Shown here: piece after piece, positions 52,797 through 63,177 of the stretch
How the letters are laid out: every line of letters begins with the position of its first letter
Numbering within the stretch: the stretch's first letter is position 1
From: Lacinutrix sp. 5H-3-7-4
Lineage (GTDB): Bacteria > Bacteroidota > Bacteroidia > Flavobacteriales > Flavobacteriaceae
NCBI RefSeq assembly: GCF_000211855.2
Contig: NC_015638.1
Location: 62,001-126,000, forward strand
DNA: 64,000 bases
Reading direction: 5' to 3'
Notes under the pieces: model-generated
Database searches by the model: none
What the model was told of the DNA's origin: nothing
The model's input: the letters and a program-made list of their open reading frames with translations, nothing else
Made by a program: the position numbers and the translations under genes

Positions 52797-54335
52797 TCAT
52801 TTAGTACGTTTACCTAAAGCCATTAGTTTTTTTGCATAAAAAACCGATTTTTTATACTGTTGCAAACGTTTTGGCAATTTAACTAGTTTTATTGGCCACT
52901 CCATTATTTTAGCTTTTGTAAAATAAAAAACAAAATACTTAATTTTATATTCTTTTCGTTGTCTTGCTGTAAAATGTTTATGCAATTGATACATAATAGT
53001 TGGACTAGGTTTGGGTACAATATCTTTAACTGGACTATCAAGTTCCCAAGGTTGCGGCTTTCTTTGCTTTCCTTTTACCTTGGCTTGAGATCCCCAAAAA
53101 CGATAACCTCCAACCGGTGGTTTTAAATGTAAATTTGCAGCAAATGGATTGTGCAAAACAGTAACACCTAATTTGGCTATAGACATACCAAAATCGCTAT
53201 CTTCTCCATAACCACCATCATAATTAATATCGTTACCTACTAATACATCAACAACACGTTTTGAAACGCAGGAGTTTGCATTACTAAATGATTGTGCTGC
53301 GCCTACTTTCCAACGTTTTTTATCAAAAGCTTTTAATTTAATAGCTAAATCCTTTAAAGTTTGCTGTTGGTTATCTGCCCTAATATCTAATCCGTTACAA
53401 GCTTCTGCATTATAAGTCTGCAATAATTTTATATGATTTTCTATAAATATTGGTGGTATACGTATATCATCGTCTCCAAATATTATATAATCGCCTGTAC
53501 ATAAAGCTATCGCTTCATTACGGGCACGACAACTACCTTTAGAGGTTTGCCATTTAAAAGTAACTTTAAAAGAATAATTTTTAGAGTTGTATAGGGTAAG
53601 GTCTCGTTTATCTTCTGGTGTAGCGTCAACAACAACAACCTCCGTTGGTTTATATGTTTGATGCTCTAAATCATTTAATAAATTCAAGGTAAAATCTTGA
53701 CGCAACATCGTGGGTATAATATAACTTACCGTTGGCTGTCCTTGAATACTTTTAAGTGGTCTTGGCGATACCACTTTTGTTTTAGCTTTAAATTTAAATT
53801 GTTTGCCATACATATAAGCTTTAACTTCTGTCAACTTCCATAATCCTTGCCTAAGCAACATATATAAAGCTTGAGCTCGCTTAAAACTTTTAAAATAAAA
53901 AGTATAAATATCCTTTTTAGGAATAGCAATATTTTCTACTATGGCAGGAAATAGTCCCTTTACATGCAATGGTACTGCGCCTTGATAACGTAATCCATTA
54001 AAAGCAAAATCTAAGGCTGCTGTAGTAGTATTAATATAATCTGTATCAAATCCGCCTAAGGTTTCCCAAACAGATTTTCTAACAGCAAAACAATTAGGGT
54101 TTAAACGCCAACTAACACAATAATCTAAATCATCAAAATCATTACCATACCAAAAGTATGTGGCAGTTTGGAATACAATATCTGGAAACATGTTTTTATA
54201 ACCTTGATCTAAACTGCTATGCCATATATCGCCTTCGCCTTTAGCTAACGTATCAAGTAACTGTAAGTTTGGATGACCAACATATAAAATAACACTTCCG
54301 TTTGTGGCTTTAAATGTTTTAAAATTTATTGACAT
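52797..54335 (-). CDS. Glycosyltransferase family 2 protein with extra N-terminal remnant domain
   Basis: A 512-residue protein. The C-terminal GT2 domain (about 201-420) is complete: TVSYIIPTMLRQDFTL, DYIIFGDDDIRIP (metal site) and GYGEDSDFGMSIAKLGV (base). The N-terminal ~130 residues look like the acceptor half of another GT2 (RLNPNCFAVRKSVWETLGGF), without a nucleotide/metal-binding half. This could be an acceptor-recognition module or a degenerate duplicate. Donor unknown. Confidence 0.85.
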   Translation of the reverse strand: MSINFKTFKATNGSVILYVGHPNLQLLDTLAKGEGDIWHSSLDQGYKNMFPDIVFQTATYFWYGNDFDDLDYCVSWRLNPNCFAVRKSVWETLGGFDTDYINTTTAALDFAFNGLRYQGAVPLHVKGLFPAIVENIAIPKKDIYTFYFKSFKRAQALYMLLRQGLWKLTEVKAYMYGKQFKFKAKTKVVSPRPLKSIQGQPTVSYIIPTMLRQDFTLNLLNDLEHQTYKPTEVVVVDATPEDKRDLTLYNSKNYSFKVTFKWQTSKGSCRARNEAIALCTGDYIIFGDDDIRIPPIFIENHIKLLQTYNAEACNGLDIRADNQQQTLKDLAIKLKAFDKKRWKVGAAQSFSNANSCVSKRVVDVLVGNDINYDGGYGEDSDFGMSIAKLGVTVLHNPFAANLHLKPPVGGYRFWGSQAKVKGKQRKPQPWELDSPVKDIVPKPSPTIMYQLHKHFTARQRKEYKIKYFVFYFTKAKIMEWPIKLVKLPKRLQQYKKSVFYAKKLMALGKRTK

Positions 54336-54338
54336 ATA

Positions 54339-55484
54339 TTACTTAATAAATTGATTGTAGAATGTCACACTTTGCGCTGCTACAACTTTAGAACTAAAAC
54401 GTTTTTCAACAACCATTCTTGCAGCTTGAGAGAACGCTTCACTTAGTGTTTGGTCTTCTAATAATTTTATAATTTTATTTGCATAAGCGCTATGCGCAGT
54501 TGGATGTTCTAAAAAACCATTTACACCATCATCAATAATCTCTTTGGCCCATCCTATATTTGAGGCTACAATGGGCTTTTTTAAAGCCATGGCTTCTAAC
54601 CAAGATACAGGTAAAGCTTCTGCAAAAGTAGGAAACACACATAAGCTGGCTTGCTCTATTTGCGCCCTCATTTTAGTATAAGGAATCACTCCTATGTAAT
54701 CTACTTTATTTAATGCTGATTTTGAAAATAAGGGTTTCATTAATTCCCAAGTTGAAGGCGATTGTGTTTTAATATCTCCACTATCTTTACCTACTAAAAG
54801 CAAAGTGACATCTGGATACTGCTCATGGACAATATTAAATATTTTTGGCAGTTCTAAAAGTCCTTTTTTTCTAATTAATGTTCCAAAATACAATATAGTT
54901 TTAGTATCCTGTGCTAAATGTATTCTTTTGGGTTTAAAATCGTCTAATGTTATAGCATTTGGAATTACAGTAAACGGGCGATTTAATTTAAACAATTGAT
55001 TTGTTAATCTACCGGTAAATGCACTTACTGCAATAATACCATCAACTTGTTTTAAGGCTTGCTTCTCATGAAAACGATTAATAGCCTTTACAGGTCTTTG
55101 GTCTAAATGGCAAAAATAAGTATCACTGCCATTTTCTCTAATAACTATTGGGCATTTAACGTTAATAAACGAAGCTATTCCTGTCCAATCTGGTGCCTCA
55201 ACTAGATCTACTTTTCCTTTATCATGTAAATTATTAATTAGCTTTTGTATTTTTTTTCGTGTCAAATACCACGACAAGCCTTTTAATTTGGGATTTTTAA
55301 TTTTATAATACGTAAGACCTTCTGCTGTAAAGCAAGCATCTTCATCTTGACCATAAACCAACAAGGTCACAGCATGTCCCAACGCATGTAATGCAGTTGC
55401 AAGGTGCTTTATACTGGTGCCAATACCTCCAGAATGTCCAATACGCTCGTGTGGATATTCTGGCGTTAAAAATGCTATTTTCAT
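54339..55484 (-). CDS. Glycosyltransferase family 4 protein
   Basis: A 381-residue GT-B enzyme. MKIAFLTPEYPHERIGHSGG then IGTSIKHLATALHALGH is the classic GT4 N-terminus. The donor side has TILYFGTLIRKKGLLELPKI, LLLVGKDSGD and FPTFAEALPVSWLEAMALKK. Overlaps the SGNH-like gene by 4 bases. Confidence 0.91.
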   Translation of the reverse strand: MKIAFLTPEYPHERIGHSGGIGTSIKHLATALHALGHAVTLLVYGQDEDACFTAEGLTYYKIKNPKLKGLSWYLTRKKIQKLINNLHDKGKVDLVEAPDWTGIASFINVKCPIVIRENGSDTYFCHLDQRPVKAINRFHEKQALKQVDGIIAVSAFTGRLTNQLFKLNRPFTVIPNAITLDDFKPKRIHLAQDTKTILYFGTLIRKKGLLELPKIFNIVHEQYPDVTLLLVGKDSGDIKTQSPSTWELMKPLFSKSALNKVDYIGVIPYTKMRAQIEQASLCVFPTFAEALPVSWLEAMALKKPIVASNIGWAKEIIDDGVNGFLEHPTAHSAYANKIIKLLEDQTLSEAFSQAARMVVEKRFSSKVVAAQSVTFYNQFIK

Positions 55485-56371
55485 AAATCTAATGTTCTTA
55501 TAAAATGTGTTGTAAAAACTTTTGCTCCATTCTTATTGACATGTCCACAATTTTCAAACAAACTATCTTCCTTTATTACTCTTGAAAAGTCGTGAAAATC
55601 TGATAGCTTTTCCTCTAATTTTGTAAGGTAGCCATTAGGCTTCAATCCAGAACAATATGGTGCACAAAAATAAGTAACATTAATATTGTTAGCGGTACAC
55701 AAAGAATCTATTTCTACTAAACTACCATTACTTTCTAAAATTCGCTTAGGCAAACTAGCTTTATGTTTTTCTTTAATTTGAATTGAATTATATAGAGGAA
55801 TGAATCCATCACTAAAATCAATTTTACTTTTTTTATTAATTAATGAAGCAAAAAATTCTCTAAAACCAATTCTATAATCATTAGTAGCATACCTGTAAAA
55901 TGGTATATAGTAATTTTTATTATAATTAGAATCCGTCCTTTTTAAATAGTTATTAATTATAGTATTGCTTCTTAAATAGGGTAAAATTTGAGAACGAACA
56001 ATATCTGAATTGGATTCAATATTGTATATGTAATCAACTTGAACAAATAACCTCTCAATCTTTATTTGTTGATCAATTAAAAGCCTTAAAAAAATATTAA
56101 CATCATCAAGATTTGCTCCTTGAGTACCTAAATTTATAGCTTCTTTATTGGTTTCTTCTTTAATAATTGAAGGCATTATAAAATTCTCTACTCTAGAACT
56201 ACCTAAAAAAACATAGTCTAAATTAGTTTTTTCATCTAAACTTAATATATACTGTGTTTTATTACGAGGCTGAGTTTTTAAATAGACGTTTGTATAACAA
56301 ATGTCTAGAATAAACAAAACAGCTATTACTACTAAAAATATTAATACAATATACTTTATAAACTTTTTCAT
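55481..56371 (-). CDS. SGNH-like membrane-anchored partner of an MBOAT acyltransferase
   Basis: A 296-residue protein with one N-terminal membrane anchor (about 5-25) and a periplasmic domain. FLGSSRVENF (Ser58/Ser59) fits the SGNH nucleophile block. The C-terminal HVNKNGA has the block V His (His277). The usual Asp three residues ahead of that His reads Asn here. It is directly adjacent (0 bases) to the MBOAT gene, matching AlgI/AlgJ- and DltB/DltD-type O-acetylation pairs. So glycan O-acetylation is the likely job. Confidence 0.75.
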   Translation of the reverse strand: MKKFIKYIVLIFLVVIAVLFILDICYTNVYLKTQPRNKTQYILSLDEKTNLDYVFLGSSRVENFIMPSIIKEETNKEAINLGTQGANLDDVNIFLRLLIDQQIKIERLFVQVDYIYNIESNSDIVRSQILPYLRSNTIINNYLKRTDSNYNKNYYIPFYRYATNDYRIGFREFFASLINKKSKIDFSDGFIPLYNSIQIKEKHKASLPKRILESNGSLVEIDSLCTANNINVTYFCAPYCSGLKPNGYLTKLEEKLSDFHDFSRVIKEDSLFENCGHVNKNGAKVFTTHFIRTLDL

Positions 56372-57805
56372 CTAAAATTGAAAATATATAAAATCTGAAT
56401 GATTAGAATAGACACCTAACGTACTTATCAATATAATAATTACTAATAGATAAAACTTTTTAAGCTTACCTACAAATGGAGATTCAAATCTTCTTGAAAA
56501 CCACTCTATTAAAACAAAAATAAATAATAACATAAGAGCTTCTATATTATAACGCTCAATTGTCAAGTACTGTAATGAGTAATTATTGTTGCTAAACAAA
56601 TGTTTTAAATATATAAAAGCCTCTTTTATAGTGTTGGCTCTAAAAAAAACCCATGCTAAACTCACTAATAAAAATGTAGAAATTATATTAAAAAAAAGAA
56701 ATAAACCATTCTTGTTAAATTGTATTGAAGCACTATCTAAATATTTTCGATTTGTTTTAAGTAACATAGATGGTAAAAAATAAAAGGCATTTAATAATCC
56801 CCAAAAAATGAATGTCCAATTAGCACCATGCCAAAAACCACTGACTAAAAAAATTGTAAATATATTTCTAATTTTAAGTATATTAGATACTTGACTTCCT
56901 CCTAACGGAATATATAAGTAATCTCTAAACCAAGTTGAGAGAGATATATGCCATCGTCTCCAGAACTCTGCTATGTTTCTAGCGAAATAAGGTTTATTAA
57001 AATTTTGTTTTAAATCAAATCCTAAAATTCTAGAAAGACCAATAGCCATATCTGAATATCCAGAAAAATCACCATAAATTTGAAAAGCAAAATACACAGC
57101 ACCAAGTAAAAGGCTAAGCGTATTCATATTTTCGTAATTATCGAATATTGTATTTACATAAGTTGCACATGTATCAGCTATAACTACTTTTTTAAAGAAT
57201 CCCCAAATAATTAAATATAAACCAGAAACTGCATAATCATAATCAAATTTTCGTTTTATACTAAACTGTGGTAATAAATGAGAAGCGCGCTCAATAGGAC
57301 CAGCAACTAGTTGCGGAAAAAATGCGACAAACGCTGCAAAATTTACTATTGAATGGGTTGGCTTTAATTTTCCTCTATAAACATCAATAGTATAACTCAT
57401 AGTCTGAAATGTGTAAAATGAAATACCAACTGGAAGTATTATATTAAGTGATGATGCATTAGAACTTATTCCAAAACTTTCCCATGCAGATATCCAATTC
57501 TCAATAAAAAAATTAGCGTATTTAAAATAGCAAAGTAAACCTAAATTAAATGCAATACTTATAGTAAGTAAACATTTTCTTTTATTGATACTTTTGTATT
57601 TTACTAATTGGTTTCCAATTACATAATCTATTATAGTACTTAAAATAATTAATCCTAAAAAGCGCCAATCCCACCAACCGTAAAATATATAACTCGCTAA
57701 TAAAACAAATACATTTTGAGCTTTAGTTTTATTCTTTAACGGAAACCAATAAAAAATAAATACAATAGTAAAAAAGACAAGAAATATAAAAGAATTAAAA
57801 AGCAT
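56372..57805 (-). CDS. MBOAT family O-acyltransferase
   Basis: A 477-residue inner-membrane enzyme of the AlgI/PatA type with about ten helices. Family motifs are VGISFYTFQTMSYTIDVYRG, FFPQLVAGPIERA, YGDFSGYSDMAIGLSRILGF, FWRRWHISLSTWFRDYLYIP and the catalytic-His block GFWHGANWTFIFWG. It transfers acyl groups, usually acetyl, across the membrane to a surface glycan. Paired with the SGNH-like protein downstream. Confidence 0.94.
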   Translation of the reverse strand: MLFNSFIFLVFFTIVFIFYWFPLKNKTKAQNVFVLLASYIFYGWWDWRFLGLIILSTIIDYVIGNQLVKYKSINKRKCLLTISIAFNLGLLCYFKYANFFIENWISAWESFGISSNASSLNIILPVGISFYTFQTMSYTIDVYRGKLKPTHSIVNFAAFVAFFPQLVAGPIERASHLLPQFSIKRKFDYDYAVSGLYLIIWGFFKKVVIADTCATYVNTIFDNYENMNTLSLLLGAVYFAFQIYGDFSGYSDMAIGLSRILGFDLKQNFNKPYFARNIAEFWRRWHISLSTWFRDYLYIPLGGSQVSNILKIRNIFTIFLVSGFWHGANWTFIFWGLLNAFYFLPSMLLKTNRKYLDSASIQFNKNGLFLFFNIISTFLLVSLAWVFFRANTIKEAFIYLKHLFSNNNYSLQYLTIERYNIEALMLLFIFVLIEWFSRRFESPFVGKLKKFYLLVIIILISTLGVYSNHSDFIYFQF

Positions 57806-57808
57806 TTA

Positions 57809-58534
57809 CTATTTAAAAACTTTATACTTAATTATACAATAAATAGCTCTTACTCCATCTTTCCATCCTATTTTCTTGCCTTCTTCATAAGTTCTTCCGT
57901 AATAGCTTATCCCTACTTCATAAGCGCGAATATTTTTAATTCGCGATATTTTAGCCGTAACCTCAGGCTCAAAACCAAAGCGTTTTTCTTTTAATGTTAA
58001 TGATTTAATATGTTCAGATTTAAACATTTTATAACAGGTTTCCATATCTGTAAAATTCATATTGGTCATCATATTACTTAAAAATGTTAAAAATTTATTA
58101 CCCAAACTATGCCAAAAAAACAAAATACGGTGTGGATTCCCGCCTTTAAAACGGCTACCATATACAACATCTGCAAAGCCATCTACTATGGGCTGCAATA
58201 GTCTGTTATATTCGTTAGGGTCATATTCTAAATCGGCATCCTGTATAATTATAACATCTCCTGTCGCTTCTTTTATACCGCGATGCAATGCGGCACCTTT
58301 GCCATAATTTTTATCTTGCTCAAACAACTTTATATTTATTTCTGGATGAGCTTTTGCATAAGTTTCTATGGCTTGTACAGTTTTATCACTACTGCAATCG
58401 TTGACTATTATAATTTCCTTTTCAATACCACTTATTAGTGTTACGTCTTTAATTTTATTTAAAATTAAAGCAATGGTTTGTGCTTCATTATAAGCTGGTA
58501 CTATTATAGAAAGTGTATTAACTGTTGGCTGCAT
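57809..58534 (-). CDS. Glycosyltransferase family 2, dolichyl-phosphate mannose synthase-like
   Basis: A 241-residue GT-A enzyme with [53 protein letters not shown] and [16 protein letters not shown] (DAD metal site). It has no C-terminal membrane helices. Family members make polyprenyl-phosphate sugars. Here it may prepare a lipid-linked donor for a glycan modification; inference. Confidence 0.9.
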   Translation of the reverse strand: MQPTVNTLSIIVPAYNEAQTIALILNKIKDVTLISGIEKEIIIVNDCSSDKTVQAIETYAKAHPEINIKLFEQDKNYGKGAALHRGIKEATGDVIIIQDADLEYDPNEYNRLLQPIVDGFADVVYGSRFKGGNPHRILFFWHSLGNKFLTFLSNMMTNMNFTDMETCYKMFKSEHIKSLTLKEKRFGFEPEVTAKISRIKNIRAYEVGISYYGRTYEEGKKIGWKDGVRAIYCIIKYKVFK

Positions 58535-58552
58535 GTAATTATAATTAAAATA

Positions 58553-59638
58553 CTATTGTAATATACTAAAGTGATTTTCTACCATTAAAGCAATAGAAAA
58601 ATAGTGTGCTATCATCGGTCTAGTGTCTTCGTGTATTGTTTTTTCGCCTGTAATAACAGATTGTAAAAGTACACCTAATGCCTGTATATCTTTTGCCTTA
58701 AATATATAACCATTTTTACCATGAGTGATAACTTCCTCATTACCACCAACTGGTGTTGTTATTACGGGAACATTTGCGGCTAAGCTTTCTAAAATAGACA
58801 AACTAAAACACTCCATATGTGTGGGTTGTAATAAGTAATCGTAATGTTGATAGCTAGTATTTAAGCTTGAACTACTGCCCTTAAAATGAAATACTGTATT
58901 TAATTTATACTTATTAACGAGACCTAATAATTCTGTTTTGTAAGGGCCATCTCCAAAAACATCAATTTTTAAGTCTTTAATTAAATGTTGTGGTAATGTA
59001 CTAACAGCTAAAATTAAATCTTGTATTCCTTTGGAAAAACGTAAATGAGAGACCACTAAAAATCGAGGATTATTTATTGCTCGCTTTGTTATTTTTGGAA
59101 TAATTGTATCTATTAAAACACCATTATAAATAGTCTTTGTTTTAGGCTTTAAAAAGCGTCCAAAATCTTGTAATATCGCTTGACTGGTATAATCCGAAAC
59201 ACCAATAAACTCATCTATATGCTTCCCATATAAACGGCCTTTTATTTTCTTTTTTATTTGCTTTTGCAATGGATAACCGCCTAAAGGTCTTGGATTGTGA
59301 TCCACTGCTATAATTTTTGTGTTTAATAAGTGTTTTACCTCAGCATAAAATGAAGTACACAACTCTACAAAATGCGTAATAACATGTGTATAATTAGTAG
59401 GTGTTGTTTTTATATAATTTATAAATGTAGCTTCTATCGTCTGGTCTTTGTCTGCTATTATTTTAAACGCATCATACTGCCCATAGCTTGCTGCATTAGG
59501 AAAAAACCAATCTATTTTAATTTGCTCGGCTTTACATTTGTTATGAAACGCCCAGAAAAAATAATCCATACCACCAATACGGTTCTCTAATAATTGATAA
59601 TTACAAATTACAGCAATACGCGTTGTCTTTAAACCCAT
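58553..59638 (-). CDS. Glycosyltransferase family 4 protein
   Basis: A 361-residue GT-B enzyme. N-terminal IAVICNYQLLENRIGGMDYF, donor side NPRFLVVSHLRFSKGIQDLI and QPTHMECFSLSILESLAANV then VITTPVGGNEEV. It overlaps the next upstream gene by 10 bases. Confidence 0.89.
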   Translation of the reverse strand: MGLKTTRIAVICNYQLLENRIGGMDYFFWAFHNKCKAEQIKIDWFFPNAASYGQYDAFKIIADKDQTIEATFINYIKTTPTNYTHVITHFVELCTSFYAEVKHLLNTKIIAVDHNPRPLGGYPLQKQIKKKIKGRLYGKHIDEFIGVSDYTSQAILQDFGRFLKPKTKTIYNGVLIDTIIPKITKRAINNPRFLVVSHLRFSKGIQDLILAVSTLPQHLIKDLKIDVFGDGPYKTELLGLVNKYKLNTVFHFKGSSSSLNTSYQHYDYLLQPTHMECFSLSILESLAANVPVITTPVGGNEEVITHGKNGYIFKAKDIQALGVLLQSVITGEKTIHEDTRPMIAHYFSIALMVENHFSILQ

Positions 59639-61014
59639 TGCTTCAACATATTTACAGCTATTGTACTGGTGTTTTCTAAATCTACTCCTATTTGTTGTGC
59701 TATAAGTGCTTTACGGTTTGCGCTATTAGAATCTAAACTTAAATCTTGATTAATTGCCTGTATCAATGCTGCTGCATGAGTAACCACTGTAGTAGCTTTA
59801 CTATTCACTACATTCATAATATGTTCGTAACCTAAAAAGCGCTGATCGTCATACAAACCATTAGTAGCATTACCAAAAACAGTATTAATTACTGGTTTAT
59901 CAAACAACATAAAATCCAAACTCATGGTAGACAACATATTAATATTTAAATCGCAATACGCTAACAAGGCTCTTAATTGTTTTACATCTTCTACCGTAGG
60001 TATACGTTGCGACCAAGACTCTTGATGATTGGCTCTAACTTGCTCCCACTTAGGGTAATTCCATTTTATAAATGGAAATGCTTTCACCAAAGCATCAAAG
60101 CGTTTTGGATCTTCAGCTGGAGAAGTTCTTACTATAAAATTAACTGCTGGTATCTGGTGGTTTTTTATAGCTTCGGCTATAGTTGTGATATATAATTCAT
60201 CATTTTTACTGGTAGAACTATCGCCACAACTAAAGCAAATGGTTTGTAATGAAGCATCTAAATGAAAGGCTTTTATAAAGTCGGCTTTACTGGTTTTGTA
60301 TCTTGGCAATACATAAGGCTCAAATTGTGGCGTACCTACAACTTTTACATGCTGGTCTTGTATTGTACTATAAAATTGTAATAAATCCTTTTTCATGAGT
60401 GTGCTCCACACTAAATAATAATCGAAATTGGAAGCCATTCTGCCTTTAGACGCTAAGTTATCCCAACTAAAAATAAAAGCTGCTGTTTTTATTTTTAGTT
60501 GTTGTGCTGCATAGACTAAAGGCGCTATGTATGGAGGACGTTGGTGAGTAAAAAACAATAAATCTATAGCTTCTTCCTCTAAAATAGTTTTGTATTGCGC
60601 TGTAATAGTATGATTTGCAAAAGTTTTATTTTGCAAATATTGAAACTTTTGAATGGTTTTTTCTGAATGAAACCAAGAGGTTAATTTATAAATTAAACGT
60701 GTACCATAACCTCGTGTTGTTTTTAAGCGAGAAGTATTGGTTTTTAAATTATCCTGAATACCCAAATTACCCTTAGCATGTAATTTTAAGTGTGCGACTT
60801 CTTTTGCTTTTCTAAAAAACCAAGTAATATATCCTTCTGTAAAGACATCTAAACCGATAACGCGACAATTAGTATGTGCTTTATAGACGTGTTCTGGTAA
60901 ACAAGATAAAATAATAACCTCATCAAACGCTTGGGACGCTTCACTTAAAAAATCACTTAAAATATAATTTCTAAAACCAACGCCATCTGTTATAACCAAT
61001 CCTAATGTTTTCAT
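59629..61014 (-). CDS. Probable GT-B glycosyltransferase or glycan-building protein
   Basis: A 461-residue cytoplasmic protein. The N-terminus LGLVITDGVGFRNYILSDFL and the centre TAAFIFSWDNLASKGRMASN then VKVVGTPQFEP recall GT-B / CDP-glycerol-type transferases, where a loading-zone Asn/Lys and a GTPQF-type motif occur. No clear DxD or ExxxxxE donor motif can be called. Its place amid sugar genes supports a glycosyltransferase role. 1-base overlap with neuC. Confidence 0.7.
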   Translation of the reverse strand: MKTLGLVITDGVGFRNYILSDFLSEASQAFDEVIILSCLPEHVYKAHTNCRVIGLDVFTEGYITWFFRKAKEVAHLKLHAKGNLGIQDNLKTNTSRLKTTRGYGTRLIYKLTSWFHSEKTIQKFQYLQNKTFANHTITAQYKTILEEEAIDLLFFTHQRPPYIAPLVYAAQQLKIKTAAFIFSWDNLASKGRMASNFDYYLVWSTLMKKDLLQFYSTIQDQHVKVVGTPQFEPYVLPRYKTSKADFIKAFHLDASLQTICFSCGDSSTSKNDELYITTIAEAIKNHQIPAVNFIVRTSPAEDPKRFDALVKAFPFIKWNYPKWEQVRANHQESWSQRIPTVEDVKQLRALLAYCDLNINMLSTMSLDFMLFDKPVINTVFGNATNGLYDDQRFLGYEHIMNVVNSKATTVVTHAAALIQAINQDLSLDSNSANRKALIAQQIGVDLENTSTIAVNMLKQWV

Positions 61015-62141
61015 TATAAAGCTCTAAATTGTTTTTGATGATTGATCTCCCAAAAAGCATCTAATGATAACGAATCTATAAAAGCTTTGGCACTATTTCC
61101 GTTACCAAATGCTTGGAGTTCTTTGGGTTGTTTTATTTTGTCTTGTAATATCGCTGCTAAAATAGCTTCTGTGGTGTAATCCGTATTTATTATAGAGTTT
61201 AATACCGCTCTATTATCTTGACGTGTGCCTATATTTATTGTTGGAATACCATAATATGGCGCTTCTCTAACACCTGCACTACTATTACCTATTATAAAAT
61301 CAGCATGCTTTAATAAGGTTAAAAAATATTCAAAACGTATAGAAGGAAATATTCTAAAATTCGGGTTGTTTTTTAAACGTTTATATACATTTAATATGGC
61401 TTGACTGCCCAAATCGTTATTAGGATAAATAACAACATAATGTTTATTACTTTGCTCTAATGCGGTTACAAACTGCGCTGCATAAACGTCCATATCCTCA
61501 TGCTCTGTAGTTACAGGATGAAACATGGCTACTGCATAACTTGAAAACGGAATATCATAATACGTTTGCACCGTTTTTAGTTTAGGCAAAGTATTAGAAA
61601 ACATAACATCTATATCTGGTGAGCCTATAGTATATATAGAATCTGGCAATTCTCCCATTTGTTCCAACAACTGCTTGGCTTGTGCATTTGCCACAAAATG
61701 AATATGACTCATTTTACTAGTAGCATGTCGTATAAGCTCATCTATTGTTCCTGAAAGTTCACCACCTTCAATATGTGCTACTAATATATTGTTTAAACTG
61801 CCTACAATCGCACCTGCTAAAGCTTCTACCCTATCACCATGTATAACAATTAAATCGGGTTGTGTTTCTGCTATAAAATTAGAAAAACCTGTTATTGTTT
61901 TTGCTAACGTTAAATCCATGGTAGCTTCATGCGTATGGTTATTAAAAGTAGAAATATGCTTAAAACCGCAGCGTTCTACTTCTATTAAGGTATAACCATA
62001 GGCTTCAAGTAAATGCATACCGGTTACAAACACATGAGCCTCAAATCCTGTTTCAGTCTCTACGCTTTGTATTAAAGGTTTTATTTTACCAAAATCTGCT
62101 CGTGTACCTGTTAAAAATGCTATTTTTTTAATATTACTCAA
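61014..62141 (-). CDS. neuC: UDP-N-acetylglucosamine 2-epimerase (hydrolysing), NeuC/LegG type
   Basis: Releases the 2-epimer sugar (ManNAc or a diacetamido analogue) from its UDP form for nonulosonic acid synthesis. The 375-residue chain has [51 protein letters not shown] and [20 protein letters not shown], all hallmarks. The start may be TTG at 62141 or, more family-like, ATT at 62132 giving [15 protein letters not shown]. Overlaps neuB by 8 bases (TTG) or none (ATT). The substrate could be UDP-GlcNAc or the legionaminate precursor. Confidence 0.92.
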   Translation of the reverse strand: MSNIKKIAFLTGTRADFGKIKPLIQSVETETGFEAHVFVTGMHLLEAYGYTLIEVERCGFKHISTFNNHTHEATMDLTLAKTITGFSNFIAETQPDLIVIHGDRVEALAGAIVGSLNNILVAHIEGGELSGTIDELIRHATSKMSHIHFVANAQAKQLLEQMGELPDSIYTIGSPDIDVMFSNTLPKLKTVQTYYDIPFSSYAVAMFHPVTTEHEDMDVYAAQFVTALEQSNKHYVVIYPNNDLGSQAILNVYKRLKNNPNFRIFPSIRFEYFLTLLKHADFIIGNSSAGVREAPYYGIPTINIGTRQDNRAVLNSIINTDYTTEAILAAILQDKIKQPKELQAFGNGNSAKAFIDSLSLDAFWEINHQKQFRAL

Positions 62142-63177
62142 TATCGGCCCAAGTTAATTGTTCATCATTTGCTATAGATCTCGTTGCTTTTTTACCTAAA
62201 ATACTATCAAACTTATCGGCTAAAATCGCGCCTGTTCCTGGTCGTTTTACCCAAATATTATCTTTAGTATAGAGTTCTCCTTCTGCAATAGGTTTTATAG
62301 TACATACCGTTGCAAAAGCAAAATCTATAGTCACTTGCTCTTCTTTTGCTGGTGCTTTAGTGCCGCCTCGCATTAATGCCATTTCAGCACTATTTGTAAT
62401 AAGAGCTTTACAAGCTTGCTCATCCATACTACATACAATATCTGGTCCTGTACGTTGCATGTGATCTGTAAAATGACGTTCTAAAATGGAACCTCCTAAT
62501 GCTACTGCACCTAAACACGCATTGTTATTTAAGGTATGATCACTCAATCCAAAAACCTTATCAGGAAAAGCCTCGTGTAATTCCACCATCGCTCCAAAAC
62601 GTACCAAATGTGTTGGTGTGGGATATAAATTGGTAGTATGTAATAAGGCGACTGGCACTTTATATTTATCGAAAATAGCGACTGCTTTTTTTACACTAGC
62701 AATCGTATTCATACCAGTACTTAAAATAATAGGTTTACCAAATTGCGCAATGTGTTCTAATAATGGATAATTATTACATTCACCAGAGCCTATTTTATAG
62801 GCAGGAATATCAAAACGTTTTAAACGCTCTGCTGCTGCTCTAGAAAATGGTGTAGAAATAAAAATCATCCCTTTAGATTCCACATAATTTTTAAGCGCTA
62901 ATTCATCGGCTTCATTTAATGAGCAACGCTCCATAATATCATATATTGAAACGTCGGCATTACCTGGAATAACTTGTTTTGCAGCACCACTCATTTCATC
63001 AGCTACAATATGGGTTTGGTGTTTTACTACCTCAACGCCTGCACGATGCGCCGCATCTACCATGTCTTTTGCTACTTGTAAAGACCCTTCATGGTTAATA
63101 CCTATTTCGGCAATGACTAATGGCGGAAAATCTTGCCCTACTTTTCTACCTGCTATTTCTATATATGGATTACTCAT
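62134..63177 (-). CDS. neuB: N-acetylneuraminate (or legionaminate) synthase
   Basis: Condenses ManNAc-type sugar with phosphoenolpyruvate into a nine-carbon nonulosonic acid. The 347-residue chain has an N-terminal TIM-barrel ([93 protein letters not shown]) and a C-terminal SAF domain (about 280-345; [20 protein letters not shown]). The exact product (Neu5Ac or Leg) cannot be told here. Overlaps neuA by 8 bases. Confidence 0.94.
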   Translation of the reverse strand: MSNPYIEIAGRKVGQDFPPLVIAEIGINHEGSLQVAKDMVDAAHRAGVEVVKHQTHIVADEMSGAAKQVIPGNADVSIYDIMERCSLNEADELALKNYVESKGMIFISTPFSRAAAERLKRFDIPAYKIGSGECNNYPLLEHIAQFGKPIILSTGMNTIASVKKAVAIFDKYKVPVALLHTTNLYPTPTHLVRFGAMVELHEAFPDKVFGLSDHTLNNNACLGAVALGGSILERHFTDHMQRTGPDIVCSMDEQACKALITNSAEMALMRGGTKAPAKEEQVTIDFAFATVCTIKPIAEGELYTKDNIWVKRPGTGAILADKFDSILGKKATRSIANDEQLTWADIE

